NCBI GenBank assembly: GCA_963579995.1
Contig: CAUZIY010000046.1
Location: 1 to 19,450 of the forward strand
Length of the DNA: 19,450 bases
Origin: UBA6626 sp963579995
GTDB taxonomy: Bacteria > Planctomycetota > Phycisphaerae > Phycisphaerales > Phycisphaeraceae
Direction of reading: 5' to 3'
The position numbers were made by a program, and so were the translations under genes. The notes below the pieces were generated by a model that was not told the origin of the DNA, did not search any database, and worked only from the letters and a program-made list of their open reading frames with translations. This document shows positions 7,606-15,841 of this stretch, one piece after another (position 1 is the first letter of the stretch; each line of letters starts with the position of its first letter).

Positions 7606-7763
7606 GCAGACAGTTTAACGACGTCTATTACAAATTGGGTGAAAAAGTTGGGTTCACGGCCCAGATCGTCCCGCCAGGAATAATTGTTGGGAAATATCCT
7701 GACACAAAACCCACTTCCTTGGAACCAACAACGGAAACTTTTAATCGAATACACCGTGGATGA

Positions 7764-8612
7764 TTACCGCAGGCGAATATCTGGAACCTCGGCAACAAAG
7801 TCGGTTATGGTAATTGATGCATCCTGATGGATTCTAAGCAGGGATGCAGGACAAGTTGCCGAAACCGGCCCATGCAACACACGCCGCACAACGGCTGCCT
7901 GCCAAGGCCGGTTGCAGTAGAACCGCAAACGATTTGCGGCAAGAATCTCTTTCATTCCAACCGTCACACAACGCCTTGGGACAATCGAGATTTCGCCGCC
8001 AACGGTATTACTGTTGATGGCCCGGGTCTCCCGGCTGACATCAAGACATCGGGTGGAAAGGCCAGCAAACTGCTCAACACTCATCTCTATACCAGGCTCA
8101 GGTGGCTCATTGAATGCAATATGGCCATTGATCCCAATGCCACCGAAGCAGACATCAACACCACCACGGCTCTTAATCAGCTTTTCAATCAAAGCCGGAT
8201 CATCTGGTCTTGGATAAACACGGTGATCCGATATGGGGGCCAGTGCCGGTGATACCAGGTCATAAAATTTGCGGTTCATATACCCCAACAAACTCAATGG
8301 ATGGCCCAAACCCAATAACTGGTCATCATCCGTCAAATATTCGTCCATGTTAATGATCATGACATCACGGCAGTCAATCTGTTTTTCGTTGATCATCCCG
8401 GCAAGAATGGGAAACTGATCTACAGGGCCAACGGGAACAATCATCGTCACCGAGCGACCTGCAGATTGAGCATGCACAATCTCATCTAACATGGCATTAG
8501 CCATATGCCGCGCCATGCCGTCCATATCGCCAGCCACCTGCACCTGCACCGACTGGTCCTTACCCAGACATGAACGTACTACACCGAGATAGTCCGGAAG
8601 TATTGATGTCAT
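7764..8612 (-). CDS. NagB-like glucosamine-6-phosphate isomerase/deaminase homologue, divergent active site
   Basis: A 282-residue protein of the NagB/RpiA/6-phosphogluconolactonase fold. NagB landmarks are NMDEYL (Asp90), GGIGINGHIAFNEP (His164 and Glu169) and CVTVGMKEIL. Against the E. coli enzyme from memory, the general base Asp141 is replaced by Asn162 (codon AAT at 8129-8127). The phosphate loop with TGGTP reads VPVGPVDQFP at 59-68. The phosphate-binding Arg172 position falls in INSNTVGG, and no Lys is apparent at the Lys208 position (CNRPWQAAVVRR). Canonical GlcN6P deamination is therefore doubtful; a different sugar substrate, another isomerisation or a binding role are open. I recall database proteins called glucosamine-6-phosphate isomerase with this PVGP/GING pattern, so it is probably a subfamily rather than a damaged copy. 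Its ATG overlaps the stop of the phosphatase gene (ATGA, 8612-8609). Confidence 0.83.
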   Translation of the reverse strand: MTSILPDYLGVVRSCLGKDQSVQVQVAGDMDGMARHMANAMLDEIVHAQSAGRSVTMIVPVGPVDQFPILAGMINEKQIDCRDVMIINMDEYLTDDDQLLGLGHPLSLLGYMNRKFYDLVSPALAPISDHRVYPRPDDPALIEKLIKSRGGVDVCFGGIGINGHIAFNEPPEPGIEMSVEQFAGLSTRCLDVSRETRAINSNTVGGEISIVPRRCVTVGMKEILAANRLRFYCNRPWQAAVVRRVLHGPVSATCPASLLRIHQDASITITDFVAEVPDIRLR

Positions 8613-9910
8613 AAGATGACCTCCGATTCCCGCTTGAGAACAAGTGCCGTCAAGTCATCTGTTTGAGCCGCCGATCCAGCAAACCGCTGAACTCCATCCA
8701 ACAGATGCTGGATGATATCCATTGCTGATTGCTCACAGTGGCTGCCAACGACCTGAGCTACCCGCTCAGGACCGAATTGCTCATCTTGTTCATTCTGATA
8801 TTCGTAGAACCCGTCGGTCAAGAGGATAAAGATATCACCCGGTGCCAGATCAATCGGCTCTGGTATGCGTTTGGGTGGGTCATCGATAATCCCAAATGGG
8901 GGGGATGATGCGTTGAACCAATGAGATTGCCCCGTAGCTGCCTGGTAGAGAAGAAGCGGCCCCTGTCCATATGAAAAATACCTCACGCGGTGATGCCGTG
9001 GGTCCAACACACCCACAAAAGCTGTGATAAACCGGTCGGAAGCTAGATCCACCGTAAGTTGAGAATTAATATGCCGCACAAGCGTTTCCAAGTCCTTTGA
9101 ATAGCGCAAGGCAATGCGTAACATTGCACGGACTTGCGTAACCGACAACGCTGGTCCAATACCGTGACCGGTTGCATCGGCAAGCAGTAATAACAGGTCA
9201 CTGGAATCCACCGAAGTGCCCGTCGCGCCGTCAAGTGCGACCACGTCATAAATATCACCACCTGTTTGCTCTGCCGGCTTGCTATAGTCCGCCAGGTCAT
9301 AACCCTGACATACCGGCAACTGTTTGGGCAACACTTCAAGTTGGATCTGCCGCGCAATATCAAGATCGGCTTCCAGTTTCAGTTTAGCCATCCGATCATC
9401 CATCAGGCGAGCACGCTGGATGGCAACTGCAGCTTGACTGGCAAGCGTCTCGGCAATCTGTTCATCAAAAGCGTCAAAACAGCCCTTCTTGGGATTTAAC
9501 AACTGCATGACACCAACCAGTTCGTCGTCCAACCCAACCAGCGGCACGGCAATAAGGCAGTCTGTTCTGTAGCCAGTCTCTCGATCAACTTCGCGGTTAA
9601 AACGCGGATCCGCGTAGCAGTCGGGCACGTTTACAATCCTCCTGTCAAGAGCACACGTGCCGACGATACTATCTATATTGATTCCAATACGAATCTTCTT
9701 CACGCCCGTAGCAACGGTCGTGAATAGTTCCTGGGTGCTGGGATCATAAAGGAACACCGTACCACGATCGGTGTCAAGCACACTACGGCCGACATCGATG
9801 ACGAGTCCAAGCAACTCCTTAAGAGTAGAGGGCCCTGCCAGCTTCCGCGACACTTCGAGCAGCTGTATAAAGGTGTTTGAATCGAGGTGATCTGTCATAG
9901 CGGTAGACAT
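8609..9910 (-). CDS. GAF-domain SpoIIE/RsbU-type serine phosphatase
   Basis: A 433-residue cytoplasmic protein. Residues ~25-170 form a GAF sensor domain (DRGTVFLYD, then TDCLIAVPLVGLDDELVGVMQ). A short helical linker with ARQIQLEVLPKQLP, the usual entry to RsbU-type phosphatases, leads to a PPM/SpoIIE domain at ~205-428. Metal-binding acids are visible at Asp219 (TGGDIYDV), Asp245 (LLADATGHG), Asp366 (LTDGFYEY) and Asp418/419 (QTDDLTAL), so it should be active. The usual NAGHNP turn reads YGQGPLL. Such enzymes dephosphorylate anti-sigma-factor antagonists or other phosphoproteins in response to a GAF ligand; no STAS or anti-sigma partner lies in the window. The ATG at 9910 is used; a TTG at 9925 extends the frame by five codons and a second ATG lies at 9898. 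The stop overlaps the NagB-like start by 4 bp, indicating translational coupling. Confidence 0.9.
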   Translation of the reverse strand: MSTAMTDHLDSNTFIQLLEVSRKLAGPSTLKELLGLVIDVGRSVLDTDRGTVFLYDPSTQELFTTVATGVKKIRIGINIDSIVGTCALDRRIVNVPDCYADPRFNREVDRETGYRTDCLIAVPLVGLDDELVGVMQLLNPKKGCFDAFDEQIAETLASQAAVAIQRARLMDDRMAKLKLEADLDIARQIQLEVLPKQLPVCQGYDLADYSKPAEQTGGDIYDVVALDGATGTSVDSSDLLLLLADATGHGIGPALSVTQVRAMLRIALRYSKDLETLVRHINSQLTVDLASDRFITAFVGVLDPRHHRVRYFSYGQGPLLLYQAATGQSHWFNASSPPFGIIDDPPKRIPEPIDLAPGDIFILLTDGFYEYQNEQDEQFGPERVAQVVGSHCEQSAMDIIQHLLDGVQRFAGSAAQTDDLTALVLKRESEVIL

Positions 9911-10056
9911 AGTAACGGCAAACAATCGCTTTGATTAGTTCATGCCGCACATCAACAACAAACTGAAAGTATCCCCCCAATCACGCAGCCTGTTGCAAAA
10001 CCCTGCCGAGGCTGTAAGCCTTGATATCGCAACTGCCTCACACATTGCTTACCCGG

Positions 10057-10962
10057 TCAACTGGCAGAAGCAATCGAGTTACCGCCCCCCCGATCTCGCT
10101 CGGGAACTTGTGTGATTGCAACCATCACAAGGATGACCACGAGCGTAATGACCTGATGACCCGTAATCTTTTCACCACGCGCCCACCCTAATACCAAGGC
10201 GACCGTAGGGATAAGGTAGGAAACCATACCCGCATACAAAGGACCTCGACCCTGAATGAGTTTGAAAAACAAAAGGAGAACGAAGCCTGTAGACACTACC
10301 CCAATAATGGCTATACAACAGATCGGCCAGACAACCGATTCCACCGGCTTGAGATCTTCAAGCATAAGTGCCGCGGGAGACACCATCACGGTTGACATGC
10401 CAAGCACCGACATCACAATCGCTGCCGGTGGCACATGATCGAAACGCCGCTTTACAAATACATTGCTGCACGCGTAACAAACCGGGGTGTAACTGGCCAA
10501 TATCAGGCTGTAAACAGAAATGCCATATGCCAACTCACCCCAAAATAAATACACCAGTGCAGCAAATCCCCCAATGACACCGAAAAGCTGGCGTCGTGTG
10601 GGATATACCCCAAGCATGGGGATCGATACTACAATTGTCGCCAGCGGCACCAAGCCCATCATTAAGCCGACCAATGAACTCCCATGTCCAGCCTTGGCCG
10701 CAAAGATCTGGATCATGTGGGGCTGAATGCAGAACGGGGCGGCAAATCCAAATATCGCCAAACCCAACAGGGGCAGAAAATCTCGACGCCCCAAGGGCCA
10801 TGGATCCTTGCGCCATCTCCAAAGCAGGCAGAATAACACTGCCCCGATACCCACCCGGCACGCGGCCAGCCCCAAGGGGCCCACAAGCGCCAGGGCATCC
10901 GCCATGATTGCGAAATTGGTCCCCCAGATCACACCGCAGCAGATAAATAATATGTGTGCCAT
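10057..10962 (-). CDS. EamA-family (drug/metabolite transporter superfamily) permease
   Basis: A 301-residue, strongly hydrophobic inner-membrane protein with about ten predicted helices in two EamA-like halves. The opening ICCGVIWGTNFAIM and the second-half motif LIQGRGPLYAGMVSYLIP are typical: the family has a W-G-x-N-F start and a P-containing final repeat followed by G-x-x-[IL]. EamA proteins usually export amino acids, metabolites or drugs, and substrate cannot be told from sequence. The C-terminal tail after ITQVPERD is short, polar and cytoplasmic. It stands 146 bp upstream of the phosphatase gene on the same strand, and 393 bp separate it from the divergent porin gene. No strong ribosome-binding site precedes the ATG at 10962. 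A 5-bp stem (GGCAG/CTGCC, 10970-10989) lies just upstream. Confidence 0.87.
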   Translation of the reverse strand: MAHILFICCGVIWGTNFAIMADALALVGPLGLAACRVGIGAVLFCLLWRWRKDPWPLGRRDFLPLLGLAIFGFAAPFCIQPHMIQIFAAKAGHGSSLVGLMMGLVPLATIVVSIPMLGVYPTRRQLFGVIGGFAALVYLFWGELAYGISVYSLILASYTPVCYACSNVFVKRRFDHVPPAAIVMSVLGMSTVMVSPAALMLEDLKPVESVVWPICCIAIIGVVSTGFVLLLFFKLIQGRGPLYAGMVSYLIPTVALVLGWARGEKITGHQVITLVVILVMVAITQVPERDRGGGNSIASAS

Positions 10963-11355
10963 TTAGACCGGCAGTGTAACCTTTCTGCCACATGACATTA
11001 GAATCCGTTATTACCGGTCACCTGATTACGCTTTTATGCATTTCACTGAACCGCCGTCCAACTGCAAAACTTCTAATATTCATTTGGACCTTGATTGAAT
11101 AATCACCGACACTAGACCCTTGGCATCAGGATTTGGGGCCCTTCGAAGTGGCAACAGATCGCCATATCACAACGTGGCCAGCATAAATCTCTGTGCCATC
11201 TCCTGCCCAGCTGATCCCCGGCGATCCAGTTCCGGCCATCTCGTCATAGCCAGGGCCTTGAAAGAGATTTCAACAGCCGGTAAGCTGAGTTACAGGGGTT
11301 TCGAATCTAGTCCTGACAAGCCACTGCGAATCTGGCATCGAACGAGGCAAACACC
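10963..11355. other. 393-bp divergent intergenic region (EamA transporter / outer-membrane barrel)
   Basis: No credible gene. It must hold promoters for both directions. A TTGAAA at about 11260 with TAAGCT 17 bp downstream is the best plus-strand candidate for the barrel operon, but the -10 is poor. The open frame across 11120-11380 has no family-like features and runs into the barrel gene, so I take it as chance. Confidence 0.5.
11344..11347 (+). promoter_or_regulatory. Ribosome-binding site of the outer-membrane barrel gene
   Basis: GAGG lies 8 nt before the ATG at 11356 and supports that start. Confidence 0.55.
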
Positions 11356-12831
11356 ATGTTCACCTGGCATAATCGCTTGACGGTTGTTGCAGCAGTACTG
11401 AGTTGCATACCGACAGCTTTCGGGCAGGTTGAGTTGGATCGCTTCCGACGGCAACTCGACCAAATTCAGCGTGAAACACAACTGGCCATCAATCACGGCG
11501 TGCCTGCCACGCAACGGGCCGTCATCGATTACGGTGGCTATGTCACCTTTAATTTTCTAGCCACCGATGACATCAACCAAAAGACTCACCTCTTGCGTGA
11601 AACTTCGCTCAATGGCTATACGCTGATTAATTTCGACGGAGCGCACGAATTATTTGCTCGTGCTCGCAGCACATATCGTGATTTCAACTCAGGTGATGGC
11701 TTCAGTAATCAGAACGATGACTGGGCCGAGTTGATGCTTGATCGAATACACTACAAGTTCAATCTCAAACAATCTCTTGAAGCATACGAAGGACGCTCGA
11801 TCAACGGCAATCTGATCATCCAGGGCGGACGCCAGCTCATTCACTGGGCCAATGGCTTGGCCTTGAGCCAAGAGATTGATGGCGGACAGATTACCGTCGA
11901 GTCCGGGCGGGTATCCTTGGAAACGGTTGTTGGCGTCACGCGGGAAAGCACCTTCGATATTGACAGTTCCAGACCCGGTTTTGACGGCAATACCCAACGT
12001 TCCTTTTACGGTGGGCTTCTGAGCATGCAGACCGATGCACGTCATCGCCCCTATATTTATGGTCTGTTTCAAAGAGATCGAAATGATGACGTTATTGCTT
12101 CAACTGATGTTCTAGGTACACCCGGCGATCTCTCTGATGACATCAGGACTCGATTTGATTATGACTCGCACTACATCGGAATCGGCTCCACTGGCAGCCT
12201 GGGTGACCGATTGACTTATGGCGCTGAAATCGTCTACCAAGGCGGGTCCTCGCTATCGAACAGCATCTCCTCCTTGGAAGCGGATGCGACGCAGCTTGTC
12301 CAACAACAAGAACAGATCGAAGCTTTTGCCGTTGACCTCCGCCTTGATTACCTCATGACCGATGTGAATCGCACACGGCTGAGCGGCGAAATACTCATTG
12401 CTTCCGGCGATACCGACCGATTGACAACGACCAACACACTTGGTGGCAATGCCGCCGGATCAGATGATCGTGCATTTAACGGTTTTGGCCTTCTCAATAC
12501 AGGGCTGGCCTTCAACCCCAACGTATCCAACCTGATGCTCTTCCGCATTGGGGCATCTACGTTTCCGCTTGTTAACAGTAAAACATTTCGCCGGCTGCAG
12601 GTCGGCACCAACCTGTTTCTTTTTCATAAAGCCCGCAAGCACGCGCCGATCGATGAATTAACTACCGATGATCGACGCTTGGGATTTGAGACCGACTTTT
12701 ATGCGAACTGGCAAGCCACTTCGGATCTCGCGTTGACCATTCGCTACGGCATATTCTTTCCCAGCGAAGCAATCCAGACCGACCACGACGCCAGGCATTT
12801 TTTCTTCTCAGGTATCACACTGGCATTTTAG
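11356..12831 (+). CDS. Outer-membrane beta-barrel, alginate-export-like family
   Basis: A 491-residue exported protein. A signal peptide covers residues 1-23 with likely cleavage at AFG-Q, followed by a short helical segment (VELDRFRRQLDQIQRE) and then alternating beta-strand sequence. The protein ends HFFFSGITLAF, with the terminal Phe and aromatic alternation recognised by the BAM machinery. The segments YGGYVTFNFLATDD, NFDGAHELFARARSTYRDF, GRQLIHWANGL and DRAFNGFGLLNTGLAF match what I know of the planctomycete alginate-export (AlgE-like) family. The family name comes from the Pseudomonas AlgE porin; no alginate polymerase or Alg8/Alg44-like gene is in this window, so the polymer or solute passed is unknown. 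It is the first gene of an apparent three-gene operon; the next gene starts 27 bp after the stop. Confidence 0.83.
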   Translation: MFTWHNRLTVVAAVLSCIPTAFGQVELDRFRRQLDQIQRETQLAINHGVPATQRAVIDYGGYVTFNFLATDDINQKTHLLRETSLNGYTLINFDGAHELFARARSTYRDFNSGDGFSNQNDDWAELMLDRIHYKFNLKQSLEAYEGRSINGNLIIQGGRQLIHWANGLALSQEIDGGQITVESGRVSLETVVGVTRESTFDIDSSRPGFDGNTQRSFYGGLLSMQTDARHRPYIYGLFQRDRNDDVIASTDVLGTPGDLSDDIRTRFDYDSHYIGIGSTGSLGDRLTYGAEIVYQGGSSLSNSISSLEADATQLVQQQEQIEAFAVDLRLDYLMTDVNRTRLSGEILIASGDTDRLTTTNTLGGNAAGSDDRAFNGFGLLNTGLAFNPNVSNLMLFRIGASTFPLVNSKTFRRLQVGTNLFLFHKARKHAPIDELTTDDRRLGFETDFYANWQATSDLALTIRYGIFFPSEAIQTDHDARHFFFSGITLAF

Positions 12832-12858
12832 GCCACAATTCCTTAATGGCATTATTTC

Positions 12859-13473
12859 ATGGATAAAACATCACCAATCAAGTTGACAGATACGCCTCAG
12901 ACAAACTCTCTGGCTGCTATCGGCTTGTTGGCCCTATTGCTGCTGAACGTTTTCACAATGGGGTGTCGCAGCGCAAAAGTCGCCGAACCCCTCACGGATA
13001 AATTAGCGGGCAATGACTCTGCCACTCAACTAGAGTTCTGGCATATACTCGCTGACCGACCTGTCACCAGCAACGACGAAGCGTTCCACGGTCTACTATT
13101 GTTCATCGACGGTGCGGACAACAGTGAAGACTACGCAGCGAGAATCGAACAACTTTCGGCCCGTCAAATGCTACCCAGCGGGTTTGATGAACCGGGCGAC
13201 GAAGCCGTCAAACGGGGCACCGTTGCGGTCGCTTTCACACGCGTCTTGAAGATAAAGGGGGGCATCAGCATGCAGTTGTTCGGCCCCACGCCTCGATATG
13301 CATCCCGGGAACTGCAATACATGAAATTATTCCCGCAAGGCAGCCCACACCAGACTTTTTCTGGAAGGGAATTTCTGGGTGTCATCGGCCGCATCGAAGA
13401 TCATCAGCGTACTGACCACCCCGTTGATTCGTCATCCATGCGGCCCGAACAACCTGAAACCCAAACACCCTAG
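12859..13473 (+). CDS. Lipoprotein of unknown function, barrel/FecR operon
   Basis: A 204-residue protein with a hydrophobic leader at ~18-33 and a lipobox VFTMGC ending at Cys36, so probably lipid-anchored in the envelope. The n-region before the leader is long (~17 residues) and contains only two Lys. The mature part has LLLFIDGADNSEDYAARIEQL and a KLFPQGSPHQTFSGREFLGV segment, and a Pro/Gln-rich tail. I recognise no catalytic motif or named family. It lies 27 bp after the barrel gene and about 41 bp before the FecR-domain gene, so the three are likely co-transcribed and it may be an accessory part of the barrel or of the FecR protein. No clear ribosome-binding site is seen before the ATG at 12859. 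Confidence 0.7.
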   Translation: MDKTSPIKLTDTPQTNSLAAIGLLALLLLNVFTMGCRSAKVAEPLTDKLAGNDSATQLEFWHILADRPVTSNDEAFHGLLLFIDGADNSEDYAARIEQLSARQMLPSGFDEPGDEAVKRGTVAVAFTRVLKIKGGISMQLFGPTPRYASRELQYMKLFPQGSPHQTFSGREFLGVIGRIEDHQRTDHPVDSSSMRPEQPETQTP

Positions 13474-13514
13474 CCGGCAACCAAAAATTGCTTGAGCCAT
13501 TTGTTGAGATGTTT

Positions 13515-14822
13515 ATGACCCGCCACATGATCAAGCTTGCGTCAAATCACGACGGGCCCAAAGGCCATAACCCGTTCCACCAGCCCCATGCAATGGGCCA
13601 TGGTTCGCAGATGATCGCGATCATGGCAACATTCATGGTCGTTTTAACCCTGATCGCTCAAAACGCAACGGCACAGGACGCCGAAGTGGCGACGGCTGAC
13701 GTAACCGAGGCACAAGACAAGACCTTGAATGTAACCATCGTAGAGGTTGGGGGACTTGTCCAGGTACGTAAATCAGATGATGACCCATGGCAAGAAGCTG
13801 AAGTTGGCATCAAATTAAACCAAGGTGCGGCCTTCCGAACTGGGCCGCGTAGTTATGTAAAAGTTTTGATTGAGCCGAATCAAATCATTGCGTTGGACCG
13901 ACTTGGTGTGGTCAAGATTCTGCAAGCCGTCCGTGATGCCACAAACAAGGTCAAAACTGACATCGGCATGAAGTACGGGCGTACCCGCTTCGACGTTGAG
14001 GCTGCTGGCGAAGAACACGAATCCACCATCTACAGCCCCACAGTAACCCTGGCGATCCGGGGAACCGATGCCCAAGCACTTGATGGTTACGGGGGCCCTG
14101 CAGTTATTACAAGTCGCCATGGTCGCATCAGTGCGGCCTTTGACGGCCAAGACGCTTTAACCTTGGGCGGGACTAAAATGGTGCGTGTTGACGCCCAACA
14201 AGGCACCCCATCCAAAACTGCAAAACGACAAACAACTCTCAATCCACGCACCGTGTTTTCGAGTCCAACTCAAAGTGAGTTCTTGCTCATTGAAGCATTA
14301 CCGGGGCTGGGTGGCTTTGATCCGGCGCTATTATCCATCATTAAAAATAGCGCATTCGCCATCGAGAACGTCAGCGTGGGAAGCGTGCAACTGTCCAACC
14401 TGCTGGTTATGGGCGGATGGATTGGCACACCCATGTCAAACGTAGACCTGGCGGTTATTGATCCTCTAGGCAATATCATCTCATCGGCCATGCCCGCTTC
14501 TTCCACAGGCGGCGTCCATGCCGGCGATGCAGTTGCCGACATGTCGGGGGCCGGGGTGGAATCGGTTATATTCGCCTTGGGCTTCCCCTCGGGCACGTAC
14601 CAGATAAAACTGGATGCGGGATTGCCGTTGCCGTTCCCGATTACCGCATTTATTGAAGTTCGCCAGGATGGCGTGCCTATCAAGATGACCGGACCGACAA
14701 TCTCTCTCAGCAACTTCAGCCCCTCACACACCGAAATATTTACTGCCACCAGTGCGGGCAAAAGCACAGGCGCTGACAGCCACAGTCATAACATGCTCAG
14801 CAATATCAATCTTGGCCAATGA
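13515..14822 (+). CDS. Secreted FecR-domain protein with C-terminal beta-sandwich
   Basis: About 435 residues. A hydrophobic export segment (IAIMATFMVVLTLIA) is followed by an ATA-Q cleavage-like site near residue 53. A FecR domain follows at ~72-195: the VTIVEVGGLVQVR start, the LNQGAAFRTGPRSYVKV core and the hallmark AIRGTDA near 180. From about residue 290 the sequence (VMGGWIGTPMSNVDLAVIDP, then SGTYQIKLD) resembles a pre-peptidase C-terminal-type beta-sandwich. There is no cytoplasmic N-terminal anti-sigma region and no sigma-factor gene nearby, so this is not a classical FecIR regulator; an envelope or surface role is more likely. Start choice is uncertain: ATG at 13515 is used, with ATG at 13509, 13527 and 13593 and a TTG at 13488 as alternatives. 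The long n-region with 13515 hints that a later ATG could be real. Confidence 0.8.
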   Translation: MTRHMIKLASNHDGPKGHNPFHQPHAMGHGSQMIAIMATFMVVLTLIAQNATAQDAEVATADVTEAQDKTLNVTIVEVGGLVQVRKSDDDPWQEAEVGIKLNQGAAFRTGPRSYVKVLIEPNQIIALDRLGVVKILQAVRDATNKVKTDIGMKYGRTRFDVEAAGEEHESTIYSPTVTLAIRGTDAQALDGYGGPAVITSRHGRISAAFDGQDALTLGGTKMVRVDAQQGTPSKTAKRQTTLNPRTVFSSPTQSEFLLIEALPGLGGFDPALLSIIKNSAFAIENVSVGSVQLSNLLVMGGWIGTPMSNVDLAVIDPLGNIISSAMPASSTGGVHAGDAVADMSGAGVESVIFALGFPSGTYQIKLDAGLPLPFPITAFIEVRQDGVPIKMTGPTISLSNFSPSHTEIFTATSAGKSTGADSHSHNMLSNINLGQ

Positions 14823-14854
14823 TGCTGTCGGATTAAGCACCCCAGAACACCCGA

Positions 14855-15841
14855 TCACCTTCGACGTCGATGCACCAGCACTGCGGCGGCCATGCCCAGT
14901 AGAATCGAGGCGGACCCAGGCTCTGGAACTGCTTCGCGGTTACCCACAAAGGCACCACCACCGTGATGGTTCCAAAGCGACCGGGGCAAGCCATAGAGAT
15001 TGAATTTTTCTACGATTGACTTGTCAAAGTTAAAGTTGTCCTCAGTGGATTTCCGGCTTAATCGAATCGCTGCGTGTTCATCATCGGTTGAACTGTAGTT
15101 GATGTCCCCCTCGATGCGATACAGGGTTCCAGGCAGCATGGGTGACGTGGTCAATAAGTCAAAATCAAACAGAACCCGCATGGCAGATTTCACACCACTG
15201 TTGACCTCTTCATATGTCACGGTGTCAAGAATATTCAGTTCTTTGACAATGGGTGGGTTCAGCCCATCATCAATCGTATAGGTAAAGTTCGCATTGAACG
15301 ACGCGATATCACCCGGCGCCGCCAGGTTGTATTGGAGCACGAAGAGCTGGTAAACAAACAACGGGCCATTCCATCCGGAAGAATTGACATCGAACTTCAA
15401 ATCAAAGTCAACATCAAGTTCACTTGCCCCCACAAAATCGCCCCCACGTTTGGTTTGACCAACCCCCATCACAGGGGGGTACGATGCGACTGCATAGCCG
15501 CTGGGGCCAGTATTTTGAAAGTAACTAATATCACCAGCCGCGCTGGCCGTGTCGAGTCCAACCGAATCGACAATCGTTTCGTTGAAGCGGGGCAGAGCAG
15601 GCAGTGGTGTCGCAAAACTCCCCAGCGTGTTGTTGAGAGTCATGGATCTGGTTGTCGCCATAATCTGGTCTGAGGTGAGCATGAAATTCGCCTCGGGACC
15701 ATCGGGCGAACCACCCACACCCACTGGCGGTGAAATCAGATCAAATACAGGACCCGCCAAAGCGTGACCGCTGGCGGCAATGGCCACGACAATGGCCACG
15801 ACAATGGCCAATACAGACTGACAACACAAACGCTCAAACAT
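14855..15841 (-). CDS. PEP-CTERM-sorted secreted protein
   Basis: A 328-residue protein with a signal peptide (SVLAIVVAIVVAIAASG, likely cleaved after ALA) and a complete PEP-CTERM tail: VPEPGSASIL, a hydrophobic stretch, then HRRRR at the end. In Gram-negative bacteria this tail is recognised by an exosortase (EpsH type), which cuts it and attaches or exports the protein, often with exopolysaccharide. The mature region is beta-rich and low in Cys (FDLKFDVNSSGW, NFTYTIDDGLNPP, YRIEGDINYSSTDDEH) without a recognisable enzyme motif. The start at 15841 has a strong AGGAGG seven nt upstream. The signal peptide contains an in-frame 12-bp tandem repeat. It lies on the opposite strand between the FecR gene and the cyclase gene and converges on the former with 32 bp between stops. 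No exosortase is in the window. Confidence 0.85.
   Translation of the reverse strand: MFERLCCQSVLAIVVAIVVAIAASGHALAGPVFDLISPPVGVGGSPDGPEANFMLTSDQIMATTRSMTLNNTLGSFATPLPALPRFNETIVDSVGLDTASAAGDISYFQNTGPSGYAVASYPPVMGVGQTKRGGDFVGASELDVDFDLKFDVNSSGWNGPLFVYQLFVLQYNLAAPGDIASFNANFTYTIDDGLNPPIVKELNILDTVTYEEVNSGVKSAMRVLFDFDLLTTSPMLPGTLYRIEGDINYSSTDDEHAAIRLSRKSTEDNFNFDKSIVEKFNLYGLPRSLWNHHGGGAFVGNREAVPEPGSASILLGMAAAVLVHRRRR
15778..15810. repeat. 12-bp tandem repeat, 2.75 copies, in a signal peptide
   Basis: The unit is CAATGGCCACGA (plus strand), exact over 33 bp. On the minus strand it encodes repeated AIVV-type residues in the hydrophobic core of the PEP-CTERM protein's signal peptide. The period is a multiple of three, so copy-number change would alter core length by four residues without a frameshift. 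Confidence 0.85.

Noticed and set aside
11120..11380. An 86-codon plus-strand frame before the barrel gene
   Set aside because: It has no ribosome-binding site or recognisable motif and overlaps the well-supported barrel start.
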